Assembly: GCA_013152545.1 (NCBI GenBank)
Contig: JAADGF010000090.1
Coordinates: 1-64,000 of the forward strand
From: Gammaproteobacteria bacterium
Lineage (GTDB): Bacteria > Pseudomonadota > Gammaproteobacteria > SZUA-152
DNA: 64,000 nucleotides
Direction: 5' to 3'
In this document: in pieces, positions 1 through 7,749 of the stretch
Position numbering within the stretch: the first letter of the stretch is position 1
Layout: each line of letters starts with the position of its first letter
Notes under the pieces: generated by a model
What the model saw: only the letters and a program-made list of their open reading frames with translations
Told to the model about the DNA's origin: nothing
The model's database searches: none
Program-made: the position numbers and the translations under genes

Positions 1-328
1 GACCCGCAAACTCGTCCACTTGCGCGTCGGAAGGCGTATCCTTGAAAATCACGAATATTCGATCAGTGATCAGAAACTCCGAACCACTTTCTGCCTCGTA
101 ATAGGCATGATGAGTCGGCGCAACGCCTCGGCTGCGGTCCATTAGCGAGTCTAAATCCGCTGCGCTAGTTTTGATACGTGTTGACGCGGATGAAACTTGC
201 TCGGATGTTACAATCGCTACATCATCCAGGCTATCTGGCAATGACCGGATGACCATTTTATCCGGGCTCTTTTCAAGTTCTACCTTTTGGCCGCAACGGT
301 AGGTGTAGGTAGTATTTGTTAAATTCAT
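1..328 (-). CDS. S8-type (subtilisin-like) serine peptidase, N-terminal part, cut by window edge
   Basis: The reading frame starts at the ATG at 328 after a good AAGGAT ribosome site and stays open to the left edge, giving about 109 residues. It opens with YTYRCGQKVEL, continues with a STRIKTSAADLDSLM segment and then HHAYYEAESGSEFLITDRIFV. That last part resembles the propeptide-like N-terminus of S8 peptidases (ITDR-x-VxFK type). The catalytic Asp/His/Ser residues would lie beyond the window, so activity cannot be judged. It is the last visible gene of the eCIS operon, directly after the DUF4157 gene, and could be a processing protease or a cargo. The family call rests on the prodomain only; moderately sure. 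Confidence 0.55.
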   Translation of the reverse strand, partial: MNLTNTTYTYRCGQKVELEKSPDKMVIRSLPDSLDDVAIVTSEQVSSASTRIKTSAADLDSLMDRSRGVAPTHHAYYEAESGSEFLITDRIFVIFKDTPSDAQVDEFAG

Positions 329-365
329 AACTTATCCTTACTTTATTTATTTTCCTTCACCATAT

Positions 366-420
366 ATTTCAATCGTGTCTGACCCCATTGATTACTTTGA
401 CCCCATTGATTACGCTTATG
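366..420. repeat. Short direct repeat TGACCCCATTGATTAC
   Basis: Two copies of TTGACCCCATTGATTAC (the first with CTGACC) lie back to back in the 87-bp gap between the DUF4157 stop codon and the S8 peptidase gene. In the transcribed orientation this reads AATCAATGGGGTCA twice, ending in GGGGTCAGACACGATTGA. Similar strings occur as dispersed repeats near REP-associated transposases in other proteobacteria; that link is from memory. No transposase is present here. Confidence 0.5.
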
Positions 421-1723
421 GTCCCGGAGGAATGCAGGGATTGGTAGTAGGTGGCAACACAATGGGAAATATCTGTGCAACAAACTCTGCATAACATTCT
501 GCATGCCTAAAGTTACCACCTGGCCCTTGTGCTCCATGGTCAATGCGAGCCCAATTGACGTGAGCTGCTTCATGAATCAAGATCCCAGCTTGTTGATGTG
601 TGCCATACCCCCAAAAACCAGGACAAAGGAAGATAGCACCCACTCCTGGGCATGCACCTGCATCGTCCCCAGCGCAATCAGCAGCTGTTTGGGTACAACC
701 GCCGAAGGTTTCTGGAATACCGCAACGGTAGGGAACAAATTGGCTAAAAAACCTGCCCAGTAGTCCATATCTAAGCGATAACAATCTCATTTCTTCGCTG
801 AGGGCTTCATCAAGAGTTGATCTGACCACCCCAGTAAGCCTGTTTAAAAATCCGCCTGGCCTGGCAGGTGGTAGACCAAAAGTATTCTGATAGGCTTGAT
901 CCACAGCTGATGCAGGATTACGAAACCCTACTCTAGTTAAAGCTGAGGTAATAGAAAGCAAAATGGCTGTACCGCTAACCAGCGCTGCGGCTATCGCATC
1001 AATCGCGCTCAGTTCTCCAACAGGGTCTGCTGGAGCATTATTTGTACCTGCAGGACAATTTGTAAGGCGTGTTGCAACACGACGGTAAACCACAGAATGC
1101 TTACCGTATTTTTCATTGCTTTGACTCGCACGAACTCTCTCTGCACCTGACTGCTGCACTACATGCGTCAGTTCATGAGCAATTAACCGCCGTCCCTCAT
1201 GAGTTCTCGGCGCAAGCTGACCAGCACCAAATACAATGTTGTTTCCTGCGGTATACGCATCGGCACTGACATCACGCGCCGATTGCTCAGCAGCCACACC
1301 AGAATGCACCCGCACCTGCGAAAAATCACGGCCAAAGCGCTGTTCCATATCTTGGAGAAGCGTTGATTCAAGCGGTCTTCCAGAACTTGCAAGAACATTG
1401 TCTACACTCGCAGGCGCAGTGTCAGCACTCTCGGTTGCTTGTTTTGCGTAACGCTGGATGCGCAGTGGTGTATCGCTAACAGCAGAGTGTACTGGTGCAG
1501 CCATCACTTGATCAGCAACCCGATCCGCTTCCCGTTCCAACGGATCATTACTTGCGCCAATAGTAAGCTTGCGTTGTAAACCACGTTTTTTCTTCCCACA
1601 TTCTGCACACTCTCCGCCCCCAAGCGTTTGATTACCGCAAGCACACTTGCGCTGAAGTACGCGCTGGGCAGACGGTAAAAAGTTTGATGTTTCTACTTGC
1701 TGAGCAATGGTTGTTTTACTCAT
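416..1723 (-). CDS. eCIS-associated DUF4157 protein with a second metallopeptidase-like HExxH motif (candidate injected cargo)
   Basis: A 435-residue protein. The start at 1723 has a GGAGGT ribosome site 7 nt upstream; the longer frame from 1753 lies inside the preceding gene. The N-terminus carries a Cys cluster (C27, C29, C39, C42), a possible zinc knuckle. Residues about 113-192 are a DUF4157 domain (FGRDFSQVRVHSG, then HELTH at 183-187). The C-terminal part has a second motif, HEAAH at 384-388, followed by RIDHG and HAECYAEF. That layout resembles the zinc site of deuterolysin/lysine-specific (M35-like) peptidases. DUF4157 proteins are known eCIS-associated effectors or loaders, so the likely role is a toxin carried in the tube, with the C-terminus as payload. 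It overlaps the upstream gene by 8 bp. The domain call is firm; the toxin role is inference. Confidence 0.8.
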   Translation of the reverse strand: MSKTTIAQQVETSNFLPSAQRVLQRKCACGNQTLGGGECAECGKKKRGLQRKLTIGASNDPLEREADRVADQVMAAPVHSAVSDTPLRIQRYAKQATESADTAPASVDNVLASSGRPLESTLLQDMEQRFGRDFSQVRVHSGVAAEQSARDVSADAYTAGNNIVFGAGQLAPRTHEGRRLIAHELTHVVQQSGAERVRASQSNEKYGKHSVVYRRVATRLTNCPAGTNNAPADPVGELSAIDAIAAALVSGTAILLSITSALTRVGFRNPASAVDQAYQNTFGLPPARPGGFLNRLTGVVRSTLDEALSEEMRLLSLRYGLLGRFFSQFVPYRCGIPETFGGCTQTAADCAGDDAGACPGVGAIFLCPGFWGYGTHQQAGILIHEAAHVNWARIDHGAQGPGGNFRHAECYAEFVAQIFPIVLPPTTNPCIPPGP

Positions 1724-1973
1724 GATCCATACCTCCATACACCGATTGCGCAATTTTCTGCCCGAATTGCATCGGGTTGTTACCCGTTAATTGAATGTCG
1801 CCCGTAGACATACGTGATATTGCTGCCCCTTGAGCAAGATTGGAAGAAAGCCCACCTTCCGCAAACAACCGGGCGAGTTCGGTTGTTACGCTGGCTTGCA
1901 GTGAATCACGCTGGTCGGTGGTGATATTCACCCCATCCAAAACCACCTTCTCAATACGCAAATTAATATTCAC
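1716..1973 (-). CDS. Small conserved eCIS protein
   Basis: An 85-residue protein with the pattern INLRIEKVVLDGVNIT, then an amphipathic helix (ASVTTELARLF) and a low-complexity tail. This is the layout of a small protein regularly found just after the AAA+ ATPase in eCIS loci; its function is unknown to me. The chosen start is the GTG at 1973, overlapping the ATPase stop as GTGA with GGAGGAGG just upstream. An ATG at 2000 would extend it by nine residues into the ATPase gene. It overlaps the DUF4157 gene by 8 bp, so translation is probably coupled. Confidence 0.7.
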   Translation of the reverse strand: MNINLRIEKVVLDGVNITTDQRDSLQASVTTELARLFAEGGLSSNLAQGAAISRMSTGDIQLTGNNPMQFGQKIAQSVYGGMDHE

Positions 1974-2761
1974 ACCACCTCCTCCGTAGTCCCAAGCCAC
2001 CGAAAGTCCGATTCCTTCGCAGGCCGTTCCAATTTCTTAAACTCTGTCCGCGTCGCATTCAACAATAACGGCATCGAAACCACCCCATCCTCTTGCGCCG
2101 CCAGAAAAGCCGCATTCAACGCGACGTTATGAATATTGCCACCGGTAAGATTAAACTTCGCCAAACGCGACAAATCCAAACCCTCATCAACTGGTGTATT
2201 AGCAGTAAAAACTTTTGACCAAATCTCTTTACGCTGTTCCACACCCGGAAAAGGAAAATCAACAATAAAACGTAGACGCCGCATAAAAGCTTTGTCCAAT
2301 GCACTTTTCATATTGGTCGCCAAAATCGCCAGACCTCGATAAGATTCCATTCGTTGCAACAGGTAATTGATTTCAATATTGGCAAAACGATCATGACTGT
2401 CTTTGACTTCGCTGCGTTTACCAAACAGCGCATCGGCTTCATCAAAAAACAAAATGGCGCCGCTGTCTTCTGCGGTATCAAATAACTTGCGCAGGTTCTT
2501 TTCTGTCTCACCAATGTATTTGCTGACCACGGCTGACAGGTCAATGCGGTAAAGATCCAGTTCGAGTGCGTTGGCAATGACCTCTGCGGCCATGGTTTTA
2601 CCGGTGCCGCTTTCACCCGCAAACAGGGCATTGATGCCCAACCCCCGGTTCATTCGTTCGCGAAATCCCCAGTCTTCATAAACCCGATTGCGTTGGGCTA
2701 CCTGATCGGTAATTTGATGTAGCAAGGCGGTTTCTCTGGCGGCAGTACCAGTTGCTCCCAA
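1970..2761 (-). CDS. eCIS AAA+ ATPase, C-terminal (catalytic) part, out of frame with the N-terminal part
   Basis: This open frame holds the whole AAA+ core: Walker A AGESGTGKT (residues 48-56), Walker B LFFDEAD (104-110), an arginine-finger region (AFMRRLRFIVDFPFPG) and a winged C-terminal helix set (NLTGGNIHNVALNAAFLA). eCIS ATPases of this type (Afp15/Pvc15-like) are single chains of about 700 residues and are thought to help particle assembly. Here the N-terminal part is read in another frame and ends at 2698. Its sequence before the break (DWEQLVLPPE) and this frame after it (TALLHQITDQV) join into the usual family sequence. The frame has no convincing start of its own; the first codon at 2761 is TTG. 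Read with the next entry as one gene, 1970-4107. Confidence 0.8.
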   Translation of the reverse strand: MGATGTAARETALLHQITDQVAQRNRVYEDWGFRERMNRGLGINALFAGESGTGKTMAAEVIANALELDLYRIDLSAVVSKYIGETEKNLRKLFDTAEDSGAILFFDEADALFGKRSEVKDSHDRFANIEINYLLQRMESYRGLAILATNMKSALDKAFMRRLRFIVDFPFPGVEQRKEIWSKVFTANTPVDEGLDLSRLAKFNLTGGNIHNVALNAAFLAAQEDGVVSMPLLLNATRTEFKKLERPAKESDFRWLGTTEEVV

Positions 2762-4107
2762 TCTGCTTTAATGTCGATACGCCGTGCCAACTGTTCCATT
2801 CCCGCACGAGCGGCGATACGGCAGGCTTGCCAGAGGTCTTTGTCTATTGCCGGATTTAACGCTGGCTCGTTTTCTGACGTTTTCTCGTTTTCTGACAAGG
2901 GCTCAAGGGCGATGTTGGCCAACCGTTTGATGTCATTCTGATTGAAAGAAAATTGCTCGGCCAGATGCTGCGGCTGATCACTGGCCTGACCTTGTAACGC
3001 TGCGGTCCAAAGCTGTTCCTGTTCTTCAGGTGTCGGTTTGTTGATTTCAACCGAGAACCGGTTACGCACTGTTTCAGTTTTGGCATCTTCCAGATCAACA
3101 AAAACAACGCCGTTGCTACGTTCAAGAAAGCGCCTGAGTTGCGTTTTTTCAGCATCCGTGGCACCGTCAACCTGGATATACAAAGCCAATGGCATTAGCA
3201 AGGATTCACGCTGCCAAAGCCGGGTGAAGGTTTCAAAATCTCCTGTCTGACCGGGCAACATTTTGATGCTCATGCTTTGCAGACTTAAACCCAGGACCGA
3301 TGCCACCCGACCCGCAACCAGTCGCTTGCTGGCGGTATCATGTCCCAACAATTCAATGACGGGCACTTTGATCGCAGCATTGGCATGTTTTAACTGTTCA
3401 AGTATATTGTCGAGCATCTGTTGTTGCGAGCGTGGCAGGGTTTCATCGCGATCATCATCTGGCTGAATAGGCGACGATTCATACTGGACAGGATCAAGCA
3501 AGGGCATAAGCCGGTCATCCAGATAATTAAGCCCTTTAAGATAATTAACGATGCGTTCATCGGCACCCAGTGCGGCACTGGTTAACGGTTGCACGCCGGG
3601 TTGATTGATTTCCAATAACCGCCAGTGTCTTAAGGGGGCATGGGGTGACAAGGCATTCCAGTCCGGGTCATCGAACAAGGCAAATGCCAGTGCGAAGGTG
3701 GGATAGGCTTTGTTCAAATCATCCTGGGCTTGCGCGCAAAGACCGGCCATTCGGGTGTCCAGTGCCATTGCGGTACACAAGGCCAATACGTTGCAATCAA
3801 ACGTTGATAGCCCCAGATGGTTTGCCAACAGGTTCAGCGCAGGCGGTGGGGTGGTTTGTTCCAGTTTGATCATTTCCTGATAAGCCAGTGCCAGTGCGTC
3901 ATCGTTTGTATTGGTGGCAGGTGCTGGCAGTAATTTATTGTCTTCCATTTTGCTGCGTTTGAACCAGCCGCCCGGCGGGGTTTCGGGTTCCTTTGATTCA
4001 GGCGACATGACAGGCGGAGCAAGTTGTTGCAGTCGAAGGCGAATCCATGTCATCAGTGCCGTCAGGTAGTGGTCATTATTTGCCATCCATTGCGCTTGAT
4101 CGCTCAT
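2698..4107 (-). CDS. eCIS AAA+ ATPase, N-terminal part (frameshifted)
   Basis: The frame encodes 469 residues. It starts at the ATG at 4107, overlapping the DUF4255 stop as ATGA. It contains the usual N-terminal accessory region of eCIS ATPases: an all-alpha start (MANNDHYLTALMTWIRLRL), a proline-rich linker and a degenerate nucleotide-fold module. After DWEQLVLPPE near 2736 the frame runs into about a dozen unrelated residues and stops, while the -1 frame continues with the catalytic half. One missing base, or a -1 slip, around 2731-2736 (GAGAAACC on the minus strand) would restore a protein of about 711 residues. No classic slippery heptamer is visible, so a mutation or a sequencing/assembly error is more likely than programmed frameshifting. 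Confidence 0.75.
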   Translation of the reverse strand: MSDQAQWMANNDHYLTALMTWIRLRLQQLAPPVMSPESKEPETPPGGWFKRSKMEDNKLLPAPATNTNDDALALAYQEMIKLEQTTPPPALNLLANHLGLSTFDCNVLALCTAMALDTRMAGLCAQAQDDLNKAYPTFALAFALFDDPDWNALSPHAPLRHWRLLEINQPGVQPLTSAALGADERIVNYLKGLNYLDDRLMPLLDPVQYESSPIQPDDDRDETLPRSQQQMLDNILEQLKHANAAIKVPVIELLGHDTASKRLVAGRVASVLGLSLQSMSIKMLPGQTGDFETFTRLWQRESLLMPLALYIQVDGATDAEKTQLRRFLERSNGVVFVDLEDAKTETVRNRFSVEINKPTPEEQEQLWTAALQGQASDQPQHLAEQFSFNQNDIKRLANIALEPLSENEKTSENEPALNPAIDKDLWQACRIAARAGMEQLARRIDIKADWEQLVLPPEKPPCYIKLPIR

Positions 4108-5333
4108 GTGATGGTGACCTTCTGATTATCGGCGAATTGGGGGATGTCACCTGAAAAATCTACTGGGATACTGTCTACACCATCCACTCTCAGGCGCAAC
4201 ACATAGGGTTCTGTTCTAGCCAGCGCGTTTTCAATCGTAAAAATCAATATACTTCGAGCGGTGGGATCAGCGGGTGTGGTGACCGAGTCCGGTTTAATTG
4301 TTCGGTCACTAAACAGTAACGTTACACCTTGTCCTTCTTTTATTTGTGGCAGACATTCGACGGTGATCACCACATCACCTGCCGGAGCATTTGCTGGGTC
4401 GATGGATTCTATTTTCGGTGAAAACGGCATGGATACCGAATTGCTGGTCCAGGTGGGCGTGCCCGGCCGTTGCATCACCAGAGACAAAGCATAAAATCCG
4501 GCTGGCCATTTGAAACCCAGTTCCGCATCGTCTGCCAACTCGGGGAGTTGTACCACCATTTCAGTTTCACTTTGACCGGCTTCCACCGGAATATTAATCG
4601 GCTCATCCAGCAAGGGATGTTGCAACCGAAGGGTTATGTCTTCGCTGTTTAATTGTTCACCCAGCAAGGTGAAGGTATCGCCAAATTCTGCGCCCGGTTT
4701 CTGGTTCGGAAAACGCAAACCGGACAGGGAGGGTGAAGGGGCTGCAACCACATCGGCACCCTGATTATCTTCACCTCTTCTTAATACCGGCAAAGGCGCT
4801 CTGCCACTTCGCGTACTTTTTATCAGCACCACAGAGACTTCGTATCCGGTTGAAAGCCGGTAATCCACCGAGTGAAAAGTGCCCCAAAGCCTGGACATGT
4901 CATCCAGAGACAAGGGGTCTGGCGTGATACGAATGCGCTCGATTTGTTGCTGGAGGTTGGAGTCTGGTGTGATGCCTGCGATATCCGACTGGCCCAGCAG
5001 GGGACGATCGTGTAACAGACTCATGGCCAATCCCATGAGTTGTTGACCGGATATATCATCATCATTAGCGCCATAGGCGGTAATTAAATATTTCAATATT
5101 AATGGCAATGGTGGGTAGGCCTGCTCTCCACTTCGAGATTCACCCGGCATCGGCGCATTGCTGAATGCTGTGTTGACCTGGGTGCTGTAGAGAAAAATAT
5201 TAATCTGCTCACCGTCACCACCATTACGCGCCACACTGGGCGGCTGTGTTGTCACCGTTGCACCCGCCACCACACTGGACACCAGGTTTTGCAGTGTCGC
5301 AGTCACGGTGGCTAATGCAGCGGGCGTGCTCAT
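4104..5333 (-). CDS. DUF4255 (Pvc16-like) eCIS tail-terminator/cap candidate
   Basis: A 409-residue protein whose first 190 or so residues match the DUF4255/Pvc16 N-terminal pattern: VTATLQNLVSSVV, then INIFLYSTQVNTAFSN, then PLPLILKYLITAYG and a DPLSLDDMSRLWGTF segment. In PVC-type particles this family caps the sheath-tube end. The C-terminal half (about 215-409) looks like two beta-sandwich, IPT/TIG-like domains (IESIDPANAPAGDVVITVEC), an extension also seen in other long versions. ATGA overlaps on both sides tie it to the operon. Confidence 0.82.
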   Translation of the reverse strand: MSTPAALATVTATLQNLVSSVVAGATVTTQPPSVARNGGDGEQINIFLYSTQVNTAFSNAPMPGESRSGEQAYPPLPLILKYLITAYGANDDDISGQQLMGLAMSLLHDRPLLGQSDIAGITPDSNLQQQIERIRITPDPLSLDDMSRLWGTFHSVDYRLSTGYEVSVVLIKSTRSGRAPLPVLRRGEDNQGADVVAAPSPSLSGLRFPNQKPGAEFGDTFTLLGEQLNSEDITLRLQHPLLDEPINIPVEAGQSETEMVVQLPELADDAELGFKWPAGFYALSLVMQRPGTPTWTSNSVSMPFSPKIESIDPANAPAGDVVITVECLPQIKEGQGVTLLFSDRTIKPDSVTTPADPTARSILIFTIENALARTEPYVLRLRVDGVDSIPVDFSGDIPQFADNQKVTIT

Positions 5334-6460
5334 GTTTGTTTTCCATGTTTACGTTGCCGCAAATAATCATCCAGACTCATCACGCCGACCGGTTTTTTCT
5401 GACGCTTCACCGGTTGCGGTATCTCTGACTGAACGGCCCGCACTTCAACCCGGCCAATAGTGACATTGATGACCGGTTCAGTTTTAATTTCTGCTGGCTG
5501 TAACTGGCTGAGCCGGGCCTCTATTTCAGGTAGCCAGGCGGGGGCATCCAGTTGGCTGTTTCGGCGGAGATTATCGTTGTCACTGGAATGTTTTTTTTCT
5601 TCGCGGGGTGTTTGCCGGTTTACATTCGGCGTCGCCTCCCCGGGTATGGCGGTGAGTGTGGCGGCAACATCCAGCAGGGAGGCTTTCTCTTCGGACACGG
5701 CTGGTATCGGGCTTTCATTATGACTCTGATCACCCGGGGCGGGTTCTGTCATTGATGGCGCAGGGGCATCCATCAGACGTTGAAGCATTGCATGAATGCG
5801 ATGATTCAGTTCATTTTCAGGATGTTGCTCACCCGCAAGCGAAGTCGGTGGTGAAGGATGATCACGCATGACGCCATATGAGTCATTCCGGTTTATTGGC
5901 ACATGCTTGTCGTTAAAAGTCTTTTGTTTATCGTCGACAAGATTCGTTTTATCCGCTTGCGTGTGTTGCTGTTGTTGGCTGACCGGACGGGAATATCGGT
6001 CAATGTTCAGACCTTGAGTGTCATTTGATTTTCCAGGGGCAGGGAAAATTGCTTGCTGTTCAGGCAAACCCGATTGAATCGAAACATTATTTTCTTTCTG
6101 AAACGATGACGTTGAAAAATCTTTGTTTATTGTTACATCAGATTCATCGGGCGTTATTGTTGGTGTATCAACAACGAACGTGCTTCGCGGCTCACCGGAA
6201 TGATGACCGTTGTTTACCATCGACTCCTGAAAGTTAATATCAGAAGCCGTTTTTTTTTGTCCCGGGTAAAATACGTCACGGGATGGTTGTGATGGCCGCA
6301 AGGTTTGCTCGCTTTCTGACTCGACCGGGTTTATGCCCTCATCAGGGGAAGCTGCCGCCAGTTGAGCGCTATCCATCTCAAAGCGTCCCGGTATACGTGG
6401 CTGTATGATGTCACCGATACCGAGGTGCCGATCTATCAGGTTAGTGAAAAAATCAGTCAT
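5330..6460 (-). CDS. eCIS accessory protein with disordered centre
   Basis: A 376-residue protein. The start at 6460 overlaps the previous stop as ATGA. The N-terminus (TDFFTNLIDRHLG, then QPRIPGRFE) and C-terminus (VTIGRVEVRAV, then VMSLDDYLRQR) are the two conserved ends of a protein found in many eCIS loci. The middle 270 or so residues are rich in Gln, Ser, Pro, Asp and Asn with no predicted fold, so it probably works as a flexible tether or scaffold. The exact role is unknown to me. The frame runs upstream to 6571, but that part lies inside the preceding gene. Confidence 0.65.
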   Translation of the reverse strand: MTDFFTNLIDRHLGIGDIIQPRIPGRFEMDSAQLAAASPDEGINPVESESEQTLRPSQPSRDVFYPGQKKTASDINFQESMVNNGHHSGEPRSTFVVDTPTITPDESDVTINKDFSTSSFQKENNVSIQSGLPEQQAIFPAPGKSNDTQGLNIDRYSRPVSQQQQHTQADKTNLVDDKQKTFNDKHVPINRNDSYGVMRDHPSPPTSLAGEQHPENELNHRIHAMLQRLMDAPAPSMTEPAPGDQSHNESPIPAVSEEKASLLDVAATLTAIPGEATPNVNRQTPREEKKHSSDNDNLRRNSQLDAPAWLPEIEARLSQLQPAEIKTEPVINVTIGRVEVRAVQSEIPQPVKRQKKPVGVMSLDDYLRQRKHGKQT

Positions 6461-7203
6461 CGATTCACCATCCCGAGATAGAGTTGTCGACGCACCGGAC
6501 CAAGATTCAGTATCTCGCTTTCCGTCCAGCCATAGGCACTCGCAAGCCGGTGTATCGTTCGCAGCATGCATTCTGCCCAGTTGTTGATTTCAACCCACAG
6601 AAAGCAGGTAATATCAAACAGCACGTCCCATTGATGTGAGCACTCGGGGCAGGTCAAACCGGTACGGATTTCTGCCAGTGGATCCAGGTCTTCGATCTTC
6701 TGGCTCAACGCATCAAGTGCATGTTCTGGCAATTTCGCCAAGTCGCAGGTTTTACCCTTATAATCCGCAGAAATGACACATCGTTTGATCAATACTGTAG
6801 CGTCGGCATTGCCTTCGCTTTGATCCGATGCCATAACGGCTGCAATATCCGTACTGTCCGGCAAACGAAAGTGCAGTTGATAACCATCCACTTCCAGGCG
6901 TGATTTTTCTGCGAAGTCGACATCATCAATCGCTTGTCTACGTAAGTCTGTCGTTCTGCCTTCCCACTCAACCCGCTCCCCGCATTGCGGGCATTGCGCC
7001 GTATTGAGCAACAGTGACCCGAACATCCACTCACGCAGTTGCAGCAAGCGGGCGTCTCGCACACCAATGCTCAACTTTGTGACGGCACCTGGGTCCAGCT
7101 CCGGACAGGCTGCCGCGATGAGAATAAGCGCCTGTTGCAGCGGCGGCTGATTTAGCCCGTGCTCCCAGACATGCAGTAGTTCGGTCGCATCAAGGGGTCT
7201 CAT
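6457..7203 (-). CDS. T4 gp26-like baseplate hub chaperone of the eCIS, with zinc-ribbon cysteines
   Basis: A 248-residue protein. The N-terminus (ATELLHVWEHGLNQPPLQQALILIAA) and the C-terminal helical part (FLWVEINNWAECMLRTIHRLASAYGW, then ILNLGPVRRQLYLGMV) match the phage/eCIS baseplate chaperone family related to T4 gp26. It carries CPQCG at 71-75 and CPEC at 185-188, which together could bind one zinc ion. The gene starts a few bases after the tube gene and overlaps the next by 4 bp. The role in assembling the baseplate hub is known for the family, not shown here. Confidence 0.7.
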   Translation of the reverse strand: MRPLDATELLHVWEHGLNQPPLQQALILIAAACPELDPGAVTKLSIGVRDARLLQLREWMFGSLLLNTAQCPQCGERVEWEGRTTDLRRQAIDDVDFAEKSRLEVDGYQLHFRLPDSTDIAAVMASDQSEGNADATVLIKRCVISADYKGKTCDLAKLPEHALDALSQKIEDLDPLAEIRTGLTCPECSHQWDVLFDITCFLWVEINNWAECMLRTIHRLASAYGWTESEILNLGPVRRQLYLGMVNR

Positions 7204-7209
7204 TGTCGG

Positions 7210-7737
7210 CTACCCTTCCGGTTCGGTAAATTCAGGCTCACTGGGCTCGGCAACTTCATCGTCACGCTCCCAGCCTTCGTTTTCCAGTTTAAGCGTTTGA
7301 ATGGCCACCGCATTAGCACTCGCGTCCAACTCCGGCAATGCCTGATATTCCGATACCCAACAGCGAAAGACTTTATAAGCAATGGCTAATTGACCCGCCT
7401 CGTTATACATCTCGATAATCACGTCCTTGCGGAAGTCTTTCAGCGAGACTTCGGCACCAAGACCGGAACCGAAATTCCAGACCTTGTTCGCCCATTTTTC
7501 AAACTCCGGATCATGGGTAACACCACGCTCTAGCATAACCGCTTCATATTTACTTTGTCCGGGCGATTTTCGTACCGTACTGGGGTCCCCTCCTTCACGA
7601 TGCTCAACCAGTTCGGTAGTACGCTTGAGTGCACCAATTTTACTGATGCCAGCAACAAACCTGCCGTCCCATTTGATGCGAAACTTGAAGTTTTTATAAG
7701 GATCAAACCGTTGCGGATTAACACTGAACTGAGCCAT
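7210..7737 (-). CDS. eCIS inner tube protein (T4 gp19-like)
   Basis: A 175-residue protein of the tail-tube family (Afp1/Pvc1, T4 gp19). Seen: FDPYKNFKFRIKWDGRFVAGISKIGAL at the start, the conserved EHREGGDPSTVRKSPGQSKYE loop, then EFEKWANKVW and DFRKDVIIEMYNEAG. Copies stack as hexamers to form the tube that the sheath drives into the target and whose lumen can hold cargo. An acidic Pro/Glu-rich tail (EPSEPEFTEPEG) follows the core. It lies 12 bp after the sheath stop codon with an AGGAGAAA ribosome site. Only one tube gene is present here; many eCIS have two or three paralogues. Confidence 0.9.
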   Translation of the reverse strand: MAQFSVNPQRFDPYKNFKFRIKWDGRFVAGISKIGALKRTTELVEHREGGDPSTVRKSPGQSKYEAVMLERGVTHDPEFEKWANKVWNFGSGLGAEVSLKDFRKDVIIEMYNEAGQLAIAYKVFRCWVSEYQALPELDASANAVAIQTLKLENEGWERDDEVAEPSEPEFTEPEG

Positions 7738-7749
7738 GATTTTCTCCTT

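Noticed and set aside
343-768. Frames of 60-90 codons on both strands near the end of the DUF4157 gene
   Set aside because: They overlap the well-supported DUF4157 gene in other frames and have no ribosome sites.
2308-2631. 107-codon minus-strand frame inside the ATPase
   Set aside because: It is the shifted shadow of the AAA+ core; the true frame has Walker A and B motifs.
2726-2740. Programmed -1 frameshift in the ATPase
   Set aside because: No X-XXY-YYZ slippery heptamer or clear downstream structure; a simple indel is more likely.
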